Positions 1 through 5,312 of a stretch of 5,312 bases of DNA are shown here, piece after piece; positions within the stretch are counted from its first letter, which is position 1; the number at the start of each line of letters is the position of its first letter. The notes below the pieces were generated by a model, which saw nothing but the letters and a program-made list of their open reading frames with translations, was not told the origin of the DNA and made no database searches. Location of the stretch: positions 1 through 5,312 of the forward strand of contig JAVBYA010000305.1 in assembly GCA_030824295.1 (NCBI GenBank). Reading direction: 5' to 3'. The translations under genes were made by a program, and so were the position numbers. This DNA comes from Bacteroidota bacterium. Its GTDB lineage: Bacteria; Bacteroidota; Ignavibacteria; UBA10030; UBA8401.

Positions 1-355
1 GGTGAGAGCATTGTTCCTGCCGTTTTTCGATGAATGACTTTATGTTCCTGCCGGCAGCGAGTGTTGAGGCAACGTGCAGCAATTCCTTGGGCGGAAGGAC
101 ATTATTCTGGATGGATGACTGCTGGAGGGATTCACGGATGTCTTTGATACCGTCGATGGGAAATCCCCCTTCCCCTTCAAGGATCCCTTTCATTTCGGAG
201 ACGCGGTTATGCTCTTGGGAGATTGCGTCCAATTCGGTCAGCGGACGGATGGCATCAACGGCATCCCTGCCGAGGTCTGAAGAGGCGTACTGCTGTATCT
301 TGTGAAGTAATTTGGGGAATTCGAGTCTGTCCGCTGCGGCGTCGAACTGGGTCAT
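1..355 (-). CDS. mutS2: Endonuclease MutS2, N-terminal part (cut by left window edge)
   Basis: The reading frame starts at ATG 355 and stays open for 118 codons to the left edge, so only the N-terminus is present. The visible part begins MTQFDAAADRLEFPKLLHKI and continues with QQYASSDLGRDAV (21-33), the pattern that opens MutS2 proteins (LEFxKIL, then YxxSxLGxxxxxxLxP). A helical stretch follows with a glutamate-rich segment, as expected for the MutS core and lever region. The ATPase and Smr nuclease domains would lie outside the window. In the family, MutS2 is an ATPase that does not act in mismatch repair; it has been linked to suppression of recombination and, in Bacillus, to rescue of collided ribosomes. 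The gene starts 6 bases after cvpA, and an AGGA at 360-363 that includes two bases of the cvpA stop codon serves as its ribosome binding site. The cvpA-mutS2 order resembles that of Bacillus. The identification is from sequence pattern alone. Confidence 0.88.
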   Translation of the reverse strand, partial: MTQFDAAADRLEFPKLLHKIQQYASSDLGRDAVDAIRPLTELDAISQEHNRVSEMKGILEGEGGFPIDGIKDIRESLQQSSIQNNVLPPKELLHVASTLAAGRNIKSFIEKRQEQCSH

Positions 356-359
356 ACGG

Positions 360-363
360 TCCT
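360..363 (-). promoter_or_regulatory. Ribosome binding site of mutS2
   Basis: AGGA, read on the minus strand, lies 4 bases before the ATG at 355. Its first two bases are the last two of the cvpA TAG stop codon, so the stop and the start signal of the next gene share bases. A GGAG also lies further upstream at 371-374, too far away to be the main site. Confidence 0.6.
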
Positions 364-901
364 ATTTCTTCTCCAGTTTCTGGATCTCGACGGTGGCGGC
401 ATTCACTATCTGCTGATAGAAATCTTCCGATTCGGGCAGTAAGGTGTTGACCTGGTCGAAGACCATTGGACCGAAGTTCTTCACCGGCTTGTACAACTGC
501 GATTCTGCCTTTGTTTCAGCAGAAGGCATGTTCAGATACATGCTCAGGACGATCAACGCGATGCTCACTGCCAGTGCACCCTCCACCAGTCCGACCACCA
601 TGCCGAAGATATTGTTCCACAGTGAATCCACAAGGTCTTCCAGGAAGATCTTGTAAAGGATCGATTGTGTGAGGGTGACGGCAACGACGATCATCAGGAA
701 GGAGATGAAGAATCCGGTCCGTCCAGTCAAACCCATCTCCGCAAAGATCAGTTCGTTGACATCGGCGGCGAATTTCGTTCCGAGGATGAGTGCCAGAACA
801 AGGCAGGCGAAACCGATGAGTTTCTTCAAAAAGCCGCTGCGGAAACCCGAATAGAGGAATATGAGCAGGACGGCGCCGATGACGATGTCGATGAATGCCA
901 T
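362..901 (-). CDS. cvpA: CvpA family inner-membrane protein
   Basis: This is a 179-residue protein, normal for CvpA. It has four hydrophobic helices at about residues 3-19, 27-46, 63-84 and 97-121, then a polar C-terminal tail of about 55 residues. The N-terminus (MAFIDIVIG, then SGFRSGFLKKLIGF at 18-31) has the Asp in helix 1 and the Gly-Arg-x-Gly turn typical of the family. The glycine ladder G100-G104-G108 lies where family members carry a G-xxx-G-xxx-G helix, and YKPVKNFGP (137-145) matches the region that follows the last helix. In Escherichia coli CvpA is needed for colicin V production and affects membrane and envelope stress traits; its molecular function is not settled. The gene lies 3 bases after the YqeY-like gene and 6 bases before mutS2. 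No Shine-Dalgarno sequence is visible before its ATG (TCGCATAATCTATG), so translation probably depends on ribosomes finishing the gene upstream. Confidence 0.9.
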   Translation of the reverse strand: MAFIDIVIGAVLLIFLYSGFRSGFLKKLIGFACLVLALILGTKFAADVNELIFAEMGLTGRTGFFISFLMIVVAVTLTQSILYKIFLEDLVDSLWNNIFGMVVGLVEGALAVSIALIVLSMYLNMPSAETKAESQLYKPVKNFGPMVFDQVNTLLPESEDFYQQIVNAATVEIQKLEKK

Positions 902-904
902 AGA

Positions 905-1342
905 TTATGCGATTTTTTGTTTGACGATCTCGTTGATGATCTTTCCGTCCAATTTCCCTTTGAGTTCCTTCATTACCAACGGCATTACTTTGGACAGTTC
1001 TTTCGTACCGGCCTCAGTGATGATACGTTCGATGACAACAGCTGCTTCATCCGCTCCCATCTGTTTCGGAAGGTATTCCTGAACGATAGCGATCTCGGCC
1101 AGTTCTTTGTCTGCCAGGTCTTTGCGTCCGGCCTTCTCGTACATCTCAACGGAGTCCTTCCGTTTTTTCACCGATGACAGGAGTATCTTCATATCATCAT
1201 CCGCATTCATTTCGCGTCCGGCTCCGCTCTTCTCGAACTCTAATATCTGGGCACGGAGCATGCGCAGCGTTTCGGTCCGCATCTTGTCGCCGGACTTCAT
1301 TGCCGTTTTCAGATCGTCATTGAGTTTTTCACGTAATCCCAT
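905..1342 (-). CDS. yqeY: GatB/YqeY domain-containing protein
   Basis: This is a 145-residue protein of the YqeY family, which is related to the helical tail domain of GatB (the Asp/Glu-tRNA amidotransferase subunit that contacts tRNA). Family landmarks are visible in order: MGLREKLNDDLKTAMKSGD at the N-terminus, RKDSVEMYEKAGRKDLADKE (61-80), YLPKQM (90-95), and KGKLDGKIIN (128-137) near the C-terminus. Free-standing YqeY proteins are widespread, but their precise role is not established; a tRNA- or amidotransferase-related role is only an inference from GatB. I chose ATG 1342 over ATG 1348 and TTG 1357 because AGGA at 1348-1351 sits 5 bases before it and homologues begin at this point. The start overlaps the last 14 bases of the SDR gene, and the stop is 3 bases before cvpA, so the gene is embedded in an operon. 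Confidence 0.9.
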   Translation of the reverse strand: MGLREKLNDDLKTAMKSGDKMRTETLRMLRAQILEFEKSGAGREMNADDDMKILLSSVKKRKDSVEMYEKAGRKDLADKELAEIAIVQEYLPKQMGADEAAVVIERIITEAGTKELSKVMPLVMKELKGKLDGKIINEIVKQKIA

Positions 1343-2063
1343 GGTCATCCTTTTCAAACATGTGTATGATCTGTCCGTTCATCGCAGCTCCCCTCTCCCC
1401 GCACAGCATCAGGATAGTGTCCGCGATCTGTTCCGGTGTTACCCATTTCTTCATCTCGTCCTCACTCCCCCACTCTTTGTTCGCATCGGTCAGGATCGTT
1501 CCCGGAGCGATCGCATTCACCGTAATGTTCTGATATCCCCGAACCTCTTCAGCCGCGGCACGCGTTAGAGAGACAACTGCTGCCTTTGCAACATCATATC
1601 CGCCGCGCATCGGTTCCGGAACGACCGCCGGACGTGCCGCAATGTTGATGATCCGACCGAAGCCGTGCACTTTCATGCTGCGCAGTGCGCCGCGCATCAT
1701 CAGGAAACAGGATTCGGCGTTCAATCGGAACAGATCACGAAGCTGCTGCAGCGGAAGATCTTCTATAAGCGATTTCCCGAGGATCCCTCCCGTCAGATTG
1801 CAAAGGATATCCACTCTTCTGGATACACTCAGAAATTCATCGTAGAATCGCTGAACAGCATGTTCATCGGTGACATCCACTGCACGGTCCGAATACAATG
1901 GAAAGCGGTGACGGATCTTCTCCGTCTCAACCCGCTGGTCACGTCTGCCGGAGTGAAGTGCAATTACTTCTGCTCCGGTAGTGAGCAGCCGTTCACACAC
2001 GATATGCCCAAGACCGCCCGTCCCTCCGGAGACAACTGCTATTTTTCCTGAATGTTTGGACAT
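1329..2063 (-). CDS. Short-chain dehydrogenase/reductase (SDR), atypical active site
   Basis: This 244-residue protein has the classical SDR layout: a Rossmann nucleotide-binding motif SGGTGGLG (12-19), Asp63 in VDVTD (adenine contact), NLTGG (89-93) in place of NNAG, Asn115 in FRLNAES, the YxxxK pair Tyr156/Lys160 (YDVAKAA), and the PG motif at 187-188 followed by a threonine. It is therefore probably an NAD(P)H-dependent soluble oxidoreductase; substrate cannot be told. The acidic cofactor-selecting residue at the end of strand 2 is not seen: ALHSGRR (35-41) there is basic, which suggests NADPH. Oddly, the catalytic serine, expected 13 residues before Tyr156, is Ala143 (INIAARPAV). The usual C-terminal xDGG is also replaced by HMFEKDDHG. 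Dihydropteridine reductases are SDRs known to work with alanine at this position, so activity is still possible. The gene is the first of the minus-strand operon with yqeY, cvpA and mutS2. Confidence 0.88.
   Translation of the reverse strand: MSKHSGKIAVVSGGTGGLGHIVCERLLTTGAEVIALHSGRRDQRVETEKIRHRFPLYSDRAVDVTDEHAVQRFYDEFLSVSRRVDILCNLTGGILGKSLIEDLPLQQLRDLFRLNAESCFLMMRGALRSMKVHGFGRIINIAARPAVVPEPMRGGYDVAKAAVVSLTRAAAEEVRGYQNITVNAIAPGTILTDANKEWGSEDEMKKWVTPEQIADTILMLCGERGAAMNGQIIHMFEKDDHGIT
1348..1354 (-). promoter_or_regulatory. Ribosome binding site deciding the YqeY start
   Basis: AAAAGGA on the minus strand, 5 bases before ATG 1342, lies inside the 3' end of the SDR gene. It favours the MGLREKL start over the TTG at 1357, which would place this site inside the gene and has no comparable sequence before it. 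Confidence 0.6.
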
Positions 2064-2128
2064 TCTGCTATAGCAATATATTATAACATTCAGCTAAAAT
2101 CAATGCACTCAATGTACACGCCCGTCAA
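2064..2128. other. AT-rich divergent intergenic region
   Basis: This gap lies between the SDR gene (minus) and the bshC promoter (plus). It holds a 10-base perfect palindrome, TGCTATAGCA, at 2066-2075, in the leader of the SDR gene, and a repeated CAATG at 2101-2105 and 2110-2114. Neither is long enough to name an operator. No small gene or RNA is supported here. Confidence 0.4.
2080..2085 (-). promoter_or_regulatory. Possible -10 element for the SDR operon
   Basis: A perfect TATAAT reads on the minus strand 16 bases before the SDR ATG. No good -35 hexamer stands at 16-18 bases upstream (GTGCAT at 17), so this would be a promoter that relies on its -10 box or on an activator. If used, transcription would start about 8-10 bases before the ATG, giving a very short leader with no Shine-Dalgarno sequence. 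AT-rich DNA can produce such a hexamer by chance. Confidence 0.35.
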
Positions 2129-2157
2129 TTGATTCTGGGTACAAATGAGCGTATATT
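2129..2157 (+). promoter_or_regulatory. Sigma-70-type promoter of bshC
   Basis: TTGATT (2129-2134, four of six matches to the -35 consensus) is followed after exactly 17 bases by TATATT (2152-2157, five of six matches to the -10 consensus). The predicted start of transcription is near 2164, leaving a leader of about 19 bases that contains the ribosome binding site of bshC. The placement upstream of the ATG at 2183 is what a simple constitutive promoter would look like. Confidence 0.6.
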
Positions 2158-2174
2158 ATCAGCAATTATTCAGC

Positions 2175-2179
2175 AGGAG
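2175..2179 (+). promoter_or_regulatory. Ribosome binding site of bshC
   Basis: AGGAG lies 3 bases before ATG 2183, slightly close but the best match in the leader. Together with the promoter it fixes the start at 2183 and excludes the in-frame TTG at 2129, which is itself the first base of the -35 box. Confidence 0.65.
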
Positions 2180-2182
2180 ACC

Positions 2183-3823
2183 ATGGATTTCATCAATTAC
2201 CGACAATTAGCCGACCGTGAGGTCGTTTCGCAGTTATATACGGATTACACGACCCATTACGAGAAGGTCGCAGAATATTATGCCGGCAATGTAAAGGACC
2301 CTGATGCCTGGAAGCGAAAATTCACCGAGATCCAGGGGATGAAATACGACCGGAACACATTGACCCGAGTGCTGCATCAGCAGAACAGGGATTTCCATTC
2401 CGGTATTCGGACGCTTGCGAATATCGATCTGCTTGGCAATGACAATGCCTACGCAGTAGTGACCGGCCAACAATTAGGACTCTTCGGCGGACCGCTATAC
2501 ACGATCTACAAAGCTGTCACGGCCGTAAAACTGGCGAAGAAACTTTCTGCGGAATATCCTGACCAACAATTCGTACCTGTATTTTGGCTGGAGGGTGAGG
2601 ACCATGATTTCGATGAGGTCAATCATGTGAAGTTCATCAGCAATACCAATGAACTTGCTGAGATCACCTACCTGCTGGGCGGAAAACCGCTGGAACGGAA
2701 CATCGGGGCAGTCGGTTCAACGGAATTGGATGAGCATATCGCCGCATTCTTCCAGGCACTGGATGCCCAGCTGCCGGTGACGGATTATACGGCCGCACTG
2801 AGCGAACTCCTGAAAGGGTATTACCGTCAAGGATCGACATTCCTGAAGGCTTTCGCCGGATTCTTCAATCATATCTACGAAGATTCAGGATTGGTGTTCG
2901 TGAACGCCAACTCACCGGAACTGAAGCGCCTCCTCTCCCCCTTCTTCCAGCGGGAGATCAATTCGAACGCAGAAGCATCGAAACTCGTCATTCAGCAGAG
3001 TGTAGAACTCGAGGAACAGTACCACGCACAGATCAAAGCGAAAGCACTCAACCTGTTCATGTTCTACAAAGGCGGACGTCATCTCATCGAACCGTCCGAT
3101 TCCGGCGACTATTATCTGAAGAACCTGCGGCAGCGCTACACAAAGGAAGAGCTGCTGACCATTGCCGCAGAAACACCCGAACTTCTCTCGCCGAATGTCG
3201 TCACCCGTCCGCTCTGTCAGGATACCCTCTTCCCCACTGCCGCCTATGTTGCCGGTCCGGGAGAGATCGCCTACTATGCGCAATTGAAACCGGTCTACAA
3301 ATACTTCGGCGTTCCGATGCCTCTCATCTATCCCCGCGCCAGCATTACGCTGATGGAAGAGAAGGTTGCGAAGATCCTGGAGAAATACTCGTTGGAAACG
3401 ACCGATCTGTTCGGCGAGGTGGAGCCGGTACTGAGCAAAGTTTCCGAGCAGGTGTCGGAGGTGAAGGTCGATGCGTTGTTCGAATCACTGACCGTGAAAC
3501 TGAACGAAGCAGTGAACGAAGCACGGTTCGGGATACAGCAGATCGATCCGACGCTCAACGGGACGGTGGACAGCACCATTGCAAAGTTCGTCCAGCAGCT
3601 GGATGTGCTGAAGCAAAAAACGCAGAAAGCTCAGCAGCAGAAGGAAGAGATCTCGTTGAAACAGATCCGGAAAGCATCCATGAACATCTTCCCGAACGGC
3701 AATTTCCAGGAACGGGAGTTCACGGTCGTGCAGTACCTGAACAAATACGGTCCTGATTTCGTGAAATGGATCGCTAACGAGCTGGTCATCGATAAATTCC
3801 AGCATCAGGTGCTGACGCTCTGA
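2183..3823 (+). CDS. bshC: Bacillithiol biosynthesis cysteine-adding enzyme BshC
   Basis: This protein has 546 residues, the usual BshC length (about 540). BshC is thought to add cysteine to glucosaminyl-malate, the last step in making bacillithiol, the low-molecular-weight thiol that replaces glutathione in some bacteria. Conserved BshC blocks are visible: TGQQLGLFGGPLYTIYK (94-110), FWLEGEDHDFDEVNH (134-148), RPLCQDTLFPTAAYVAGPGE (342-361) and FPNGNFQERE (503-512). Residues about 390-495 are long charged helices, matching the C-terminal coiled coil that mediates dimer formation in the Bacillus enzyme; the rest forms the Rossmann-like core. No signal peptide is seen, so it is cytoplasmic. 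I start it at ATG 2183 because AGGAG precedes it and homologues begin with a short helix like MDFINYRQLA; 18 codons upstream to TTG 2129 look non-coding. It stands alone, with its own promoter and terminator; bshA and bshB are not in the window. Confidence 0.94.
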   Translation: MDFINYRQLADREVVSQLYTDYTTHYEKVAEYYAGNVKDPDAWKRKFTEIQGMKYDRNTLTRVLHQQNRDFHSGIRTLANIDLLGNDNAYAVVTGQQLGLFGGPLYTIYKAVTAVKLAKKLSAEYPDQQFVPVFWLEGEDHDFDEVNHVKFISNTNELAEITYLLGGKPLERNIGAVGSTELDEHIAAFFQALDAQLPVTDYTAALSELLKGYYRQGSTFLKAFAGFFNHIYEDSGLVFVNANSPELKRLLSPFFQREINSNAEASKLVIQQSVELEEQYHAQIKAKALNLFMFYKGGRHLIEPSDSGDYYLKNLRQRYTKEELLTIAAETPELLSPNVVTRPLCQDTLFPTAAYVAGPGEIAYYAQLKPVYKYFGVPMPLIYPRASITLMEEKVAKILEKYSLETTDLFGEVEPVLSKVSEQVSEVKVDALFESLTVKLNEAVNEARFGIQQIDPTLNGTVDSTIAKFVQQLDVLKQKTQKAQQQKEEISLKQIRKASMNIFPNGNFQEREFTVVQYLNKYGPDFVKWIANELVIDKFQHQVLTL

Positions 3824-3843
3824 TCGTTGAATAGCTGTACAAG

Positions 3844-3878
3844 AAAAAGGGATGTGTTCGGTGAACACATCCCTTTTT
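3844..3878. terminator. Bidirectional Rho-independent terminator
   Basis: A perfect 16-base-pair hairpin (3844-3859 pairs with 3863-3878) has a 3-base loop (GGT). The stem is GC-containing in the middle (GGGATGTGTTC) and ends in A-tracts on one side and T-tracts on the other, so it gives a U-run for transcripts in either direction. It lies 20 bases after the bshC stop (3823) and 26 bases after the end of the ABC ATPase gene (3905), and would stop both convergent transcripts. Confidence 0.92.
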
Positions 3879-3904
3879 TATTCTGATTCTTGGACGATCC
3901 GATG

Positions 3905-4993
3905 TTATTTGATGATGAGTTCCGTCGCCTTGTCGAAGAAGTGTGCATGGCTCATATCGAAGGTGAAATCACGCTGCTGACCGGTCTGGATCTCGACCGG
4001 CGCCATTCGTGCCACCAGCTGTGATGACCCGCATGTAACATACGCGAATATCTCATTTCCCATCGGCTCGACCACTTCTACATTGGCGCTCACCCTTGAA
4101 GCTTTTGTCTTTTCCGCACTGATATGCTCAGGACGGATCCCGAGCCACAGGTCCGCTCCGATATATCCCGCCAGCTGTTTCTGCCGGTCCTTTGGGATAT
4201 CCACGGAGAGTGTCGTGCCCTTCTCGACGAATTTCATCGTCGTTTCTTTCACGATGGTCCCTTCTATGAAGTTCATCGCCGGACTGCCGATGAAACCGGC
4301 CACGAACTTATTGGCAGGAAGGTTGTACAGGTTCAGCGGGGAATCGATCTGCATGACATTGCCGTCCTTCATGACGACGATACGGTCCCCCATCGTCATT
4401 GCTTCGGTCTGGTCATGGGTCACGTAGATCATCGTTGCATCAAGCCGCTGGTGCAGTTTGGAGATCTCTGTGCGCATCTGAACGCGCATCTTAGCGTCCA
4501 GGTTGGAAAGCGGTTCATCGAAGAGGAATACTTTCGGTTTCCGGACGATGGCACGGCCGACCGCAACACGCTGGCGCTGACCGCCGGACAACGCCTTCGG
4601 TTTCCTGTCCAGATATTCCTCGATGCTGAGGATCTTTGCTGCTTCCCGGACACGTTTGTCGATCTCATCCTTCGGGAACTTCCGCAGTTTCAGTCCGAAC
4701 GCCATGTTCTCATACACACTCATATGCGGATACAAAGCGTAGTTCTGGAACACCATGGCGATATCCCGGTCCTTCGGCTGCACGTCGTTCATCACTTTAC
4801 CGTCGATCGTAAGCGTCCCGCCCGAGATATCCTCCAGTCCCGCGATCATGCGAAGTGTCGTCGACTTGCCGCATCCTGAAGGTCCGACCAGCACGACGAA
4901 TTCCTTGTCCTTGATCTCAACAGAAACGCCTTTTACGGCAACAACGCCGCCTTCATATTCCTTTTTGATATTGTCCAGTTTTACATTGGCCAC
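3905..4993 (-). CDS. Sugar ABC transporter ATP-binding protein (MalK/UgpC/MsmX type)
   Basis: This 362-residue protein is an intact nucleotide-binding subunit of an importer for sugars or glycerol phosphate. All ATPase motifs are present: Walker A GPSGCGKST (37-45), Q-loop Gln83 in VFQNYALYPHM, signature LSGGQRQRVA (135-144), Walker B VFLFDEP (155-161), D-loop SNLDAK (163-168) and switch His193 in VTHDQTEA. After about residue 235 comes the C-terminal regulatory (TOBE/OB-type) domain, with SPAMNFIEG (237-245), GIRPEH (285-290) and EPMGNEIFAYV (309-319), as in MalK and UgpC. The start is GTG 4993, 6 bases after a strong AGGAG, and homologues begin with the same MANVKL pattern. It follows aroA by 9 bases and ends at the shared terminator, so it is last in its operon. 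No permease or binding-protein gene is in the window; ATPases of this family can serve several transporters, as MsmX does. Substrate cannot be told from sequence. Confidence 0.95.
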   Translation of the reverse strand: MANVKLDNIKKEYEGGVVAVKGVSVEIKDKEFVVLVGPSGCGKSTTLRMIAGLEDISGGTLTIDGKVMNDVQPKDRDIAMVFQNYALYPHMSVYENMAFGLKLRKFPKDEIDKRVREAAKILSIEEYLDRKPKALSGGQRQRVAVGRAIVRKPKVFLFDEPLSNLDAKMRVQMRTEISKLHQRLDATMIYVTHDQTEAMTMGDRIVVMKDGNVMQIDSPLNLYNLPANKFVAGFIGSPAMNFIEGTIVKETTMKFVEKGTTLSVDIPKDRQKQLAGYIGADLWLGIRPEHISAEKTKASRVSANVEVVEPMGNEIFAYVTCGSSQLVARMAPVEIQTGQQRDFTFDMSHAHFFDKATELIIK

Positions 4994-4999
4994 GGAACA

Positions 5000-5004
5000 C
5001 TCCT
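5000..5004 (-). promoter_or_regulatory. Ribosome binding site of the ABC ATPase gene
   Basis: AGGAG reads on the minus strand 6 bases before the GTG start at 4993. Its first two bases are the last two of the aroA TAG stop, so stop and binding site overlap (TAGGAG). This supports translational coupling with aroA and confirms the GTG as start. Confidence 0.75.
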
Positions 5005-5312
5005 ATCGTTGTAGGGACTGCACTGTTTCCCAGAACGCGGGATACGAAATGGACACGCATTCAGCGTGCTGGATGGTCGACGGTCCGTTCAAAGCCAGGG
5101 ATGCAATGCCGAACGCCATTGCGATCCGGTGATCGTCGAAGCTGTCAAATCTTCCATGAAATACGTTATTTTTTGATACAAAAGCAAACCCATCCTTGAA
5201 GGTTTCCACGGTCAATCCCATGGTCCGCAGATTGGCGCACACGGCTTCGATGCGGTCGGTCTCTTTATTGCGAAGGTCCTGCGCATCCTTTACATGGAAT
5301 GAACCGCTCGAG
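5003..5312 (-). CDS. aroA: 3-phosphoshikimate 1-carboxyvinyltransferase (EPSP synthase), C-terminal part
   Basis: Only the last 102 codons are in the window; the N-terminus lies beyond the right edge. The enzyme joins shikimate-3-phosphate and phosphoenolpyruvate, step six of the shikimate route to aromatic amino acids. Diagnostic signatures near the EPSP synthase C-terminus are visible: RNKETDRI (residues 14-21 of the visible part) with the Lys-Glu...Arg trio of the PEP site, the short helix CANLRTMGLTV, FDDHRIAMAFGIASLAL with the catalytic-region His-Arg pair, and CVSISYPAFWETVQSL ending the protein. The reading frame is open from the window edge, confirming it continues. The stop overlaps the ribosome binding site of the ATPase gene downstream. 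Whether it is the glyphosate-sensitive (class I) or tolerant type cannot be told from this part. Confidence 0.95.
   Translation of the reverse strand, partial: SSGSFHVKDAQDLRNKETDRIEAVCANLRTMGLTVETFKDGFAFVSKNNVFHGRFDSFDDHRIAMAFGIASLALNGPSTIQHAECVSISYPAFWETVQSLQR

Noticed and set aside
665..1177. A 170-codon plus-strand frame antisense to cvpA and the YqeY gene
   Set aside because: It crosses two recognisable minus-strand genes, and its product is a low-complexity string of Asp, Glu and Phe. No start signal.
1343..1357. Longer YqeY start at TTG 1357 or ATG 1348
   Set aside because: The AGGA lies 5 bases before ATG 1342 and within the extended versions; homologues begin near the MGLREKL residues.
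1665..2051. A 128-codon plus-strand frame antisense to the SDR gene
   Set aside because: The minus-strand frame is a clear SDR; this frame shows no family motif.
2101..2132. Repeated CAATG and the short palindrome TCAATTGA as possible operators
   Set aside because: Both are too short and too common in AT-rich DNA to support a claim.
2129..2182. Longer bshC start at TTG 2129
   Set aside because: It would make the -35 and -10 boxes part of the coding sequence, lacks a ribosome binding site, and adds 18 residues not expected in BshC.
2912..3868. Minus-strand frames antisense to bshC (including a 127-codon frame across the terminator)
   Set aside because: BshC motifs on the plus strand explain the sequence; one frame even includes one arm of the terminator, so it is not a gene.
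4124..4879. A 251-codon open frame on the plus strand antisense to the ABC ATPase gene
   Set aside because: It lies fully inside a gene with every ATPase motif, has no ribosome binding site, and its protein is rich in His, Arg and Asp with no family pattern. It is the kind of open antisense frame that codon bias creates.
5307..5312. CTCGAG at the very end of the window
   Set aside because: It is a restriction site sequence (XhoI) but falls inside the aroA reading frame and occurs by chance; no cloning boundary is implied.

Overview
The window is a stretch of ordinary bacterial chromosome, densely packed with housekeeping genes. It holds seven protein genes, two of them cut by the window edges, plus two regulatory gaps. 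The combination of mutS2, cvpA, a YqeY-family gene and bshC fits a bacterium that makes bacillithiol. Bacillota, Bacteroidota/Chlorobiota relatives and Deinococcota are the groups where BshC is known. Base composition near 50% GC and the gene mix make a Chlorobiota/Ignavibacteria-like or other Bacteroidota-related lineage my best guess, but this is a low-confidence inference. Several genes have good AGGA/AGGAG ribosome binding sites, and at least one promoter looks like the standard sigma-70 type.

Layout: positions 1-2063 form a minus-strand cluster read in the order SDR oxidoreductase, YqeY-like protein, CvpA, MutS2 (N-terminus only, running off the left edge). The genes overlap or lie 3-6 bases apart, so they are probably one operon. 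Positions 2064-2182 are a divergent intergenic region with a convincing promoter for bshC and a weaker one for the SDR operon. Positions 2183-3823 carry bshC on the plus strand, for the last step of bacillithiol synthesis. A long, symmetrical bidirectional terminator at 3844-3878 separates bshC from a convergent minus-strand pair: aroA (C-terminus only, entering from the right edge), followed 9 bases later by a MalK/UgpC/MsmX-type sugar ABC transporter ATPase.

The genes serve separate jobs: DNA or ribosome-collision handling by MutS2, a CvpA membrane protein, a YqeY domain protein, thiol redox buffering by BshC, aromatic amino acid synthesis by AroA, and energising carbohydrate import by the ATPase. 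I see no mobile element, CRISPR array, RNA gene or defence system, and no convincing undescribed system. The most notable points are an SDR whose catalytic serine position is alanine, an ATPase gene with no permease genes beside it and sitting behind aroA, and start sites that reuse the upstream gene's stop codon as part of the ribosome binding site.
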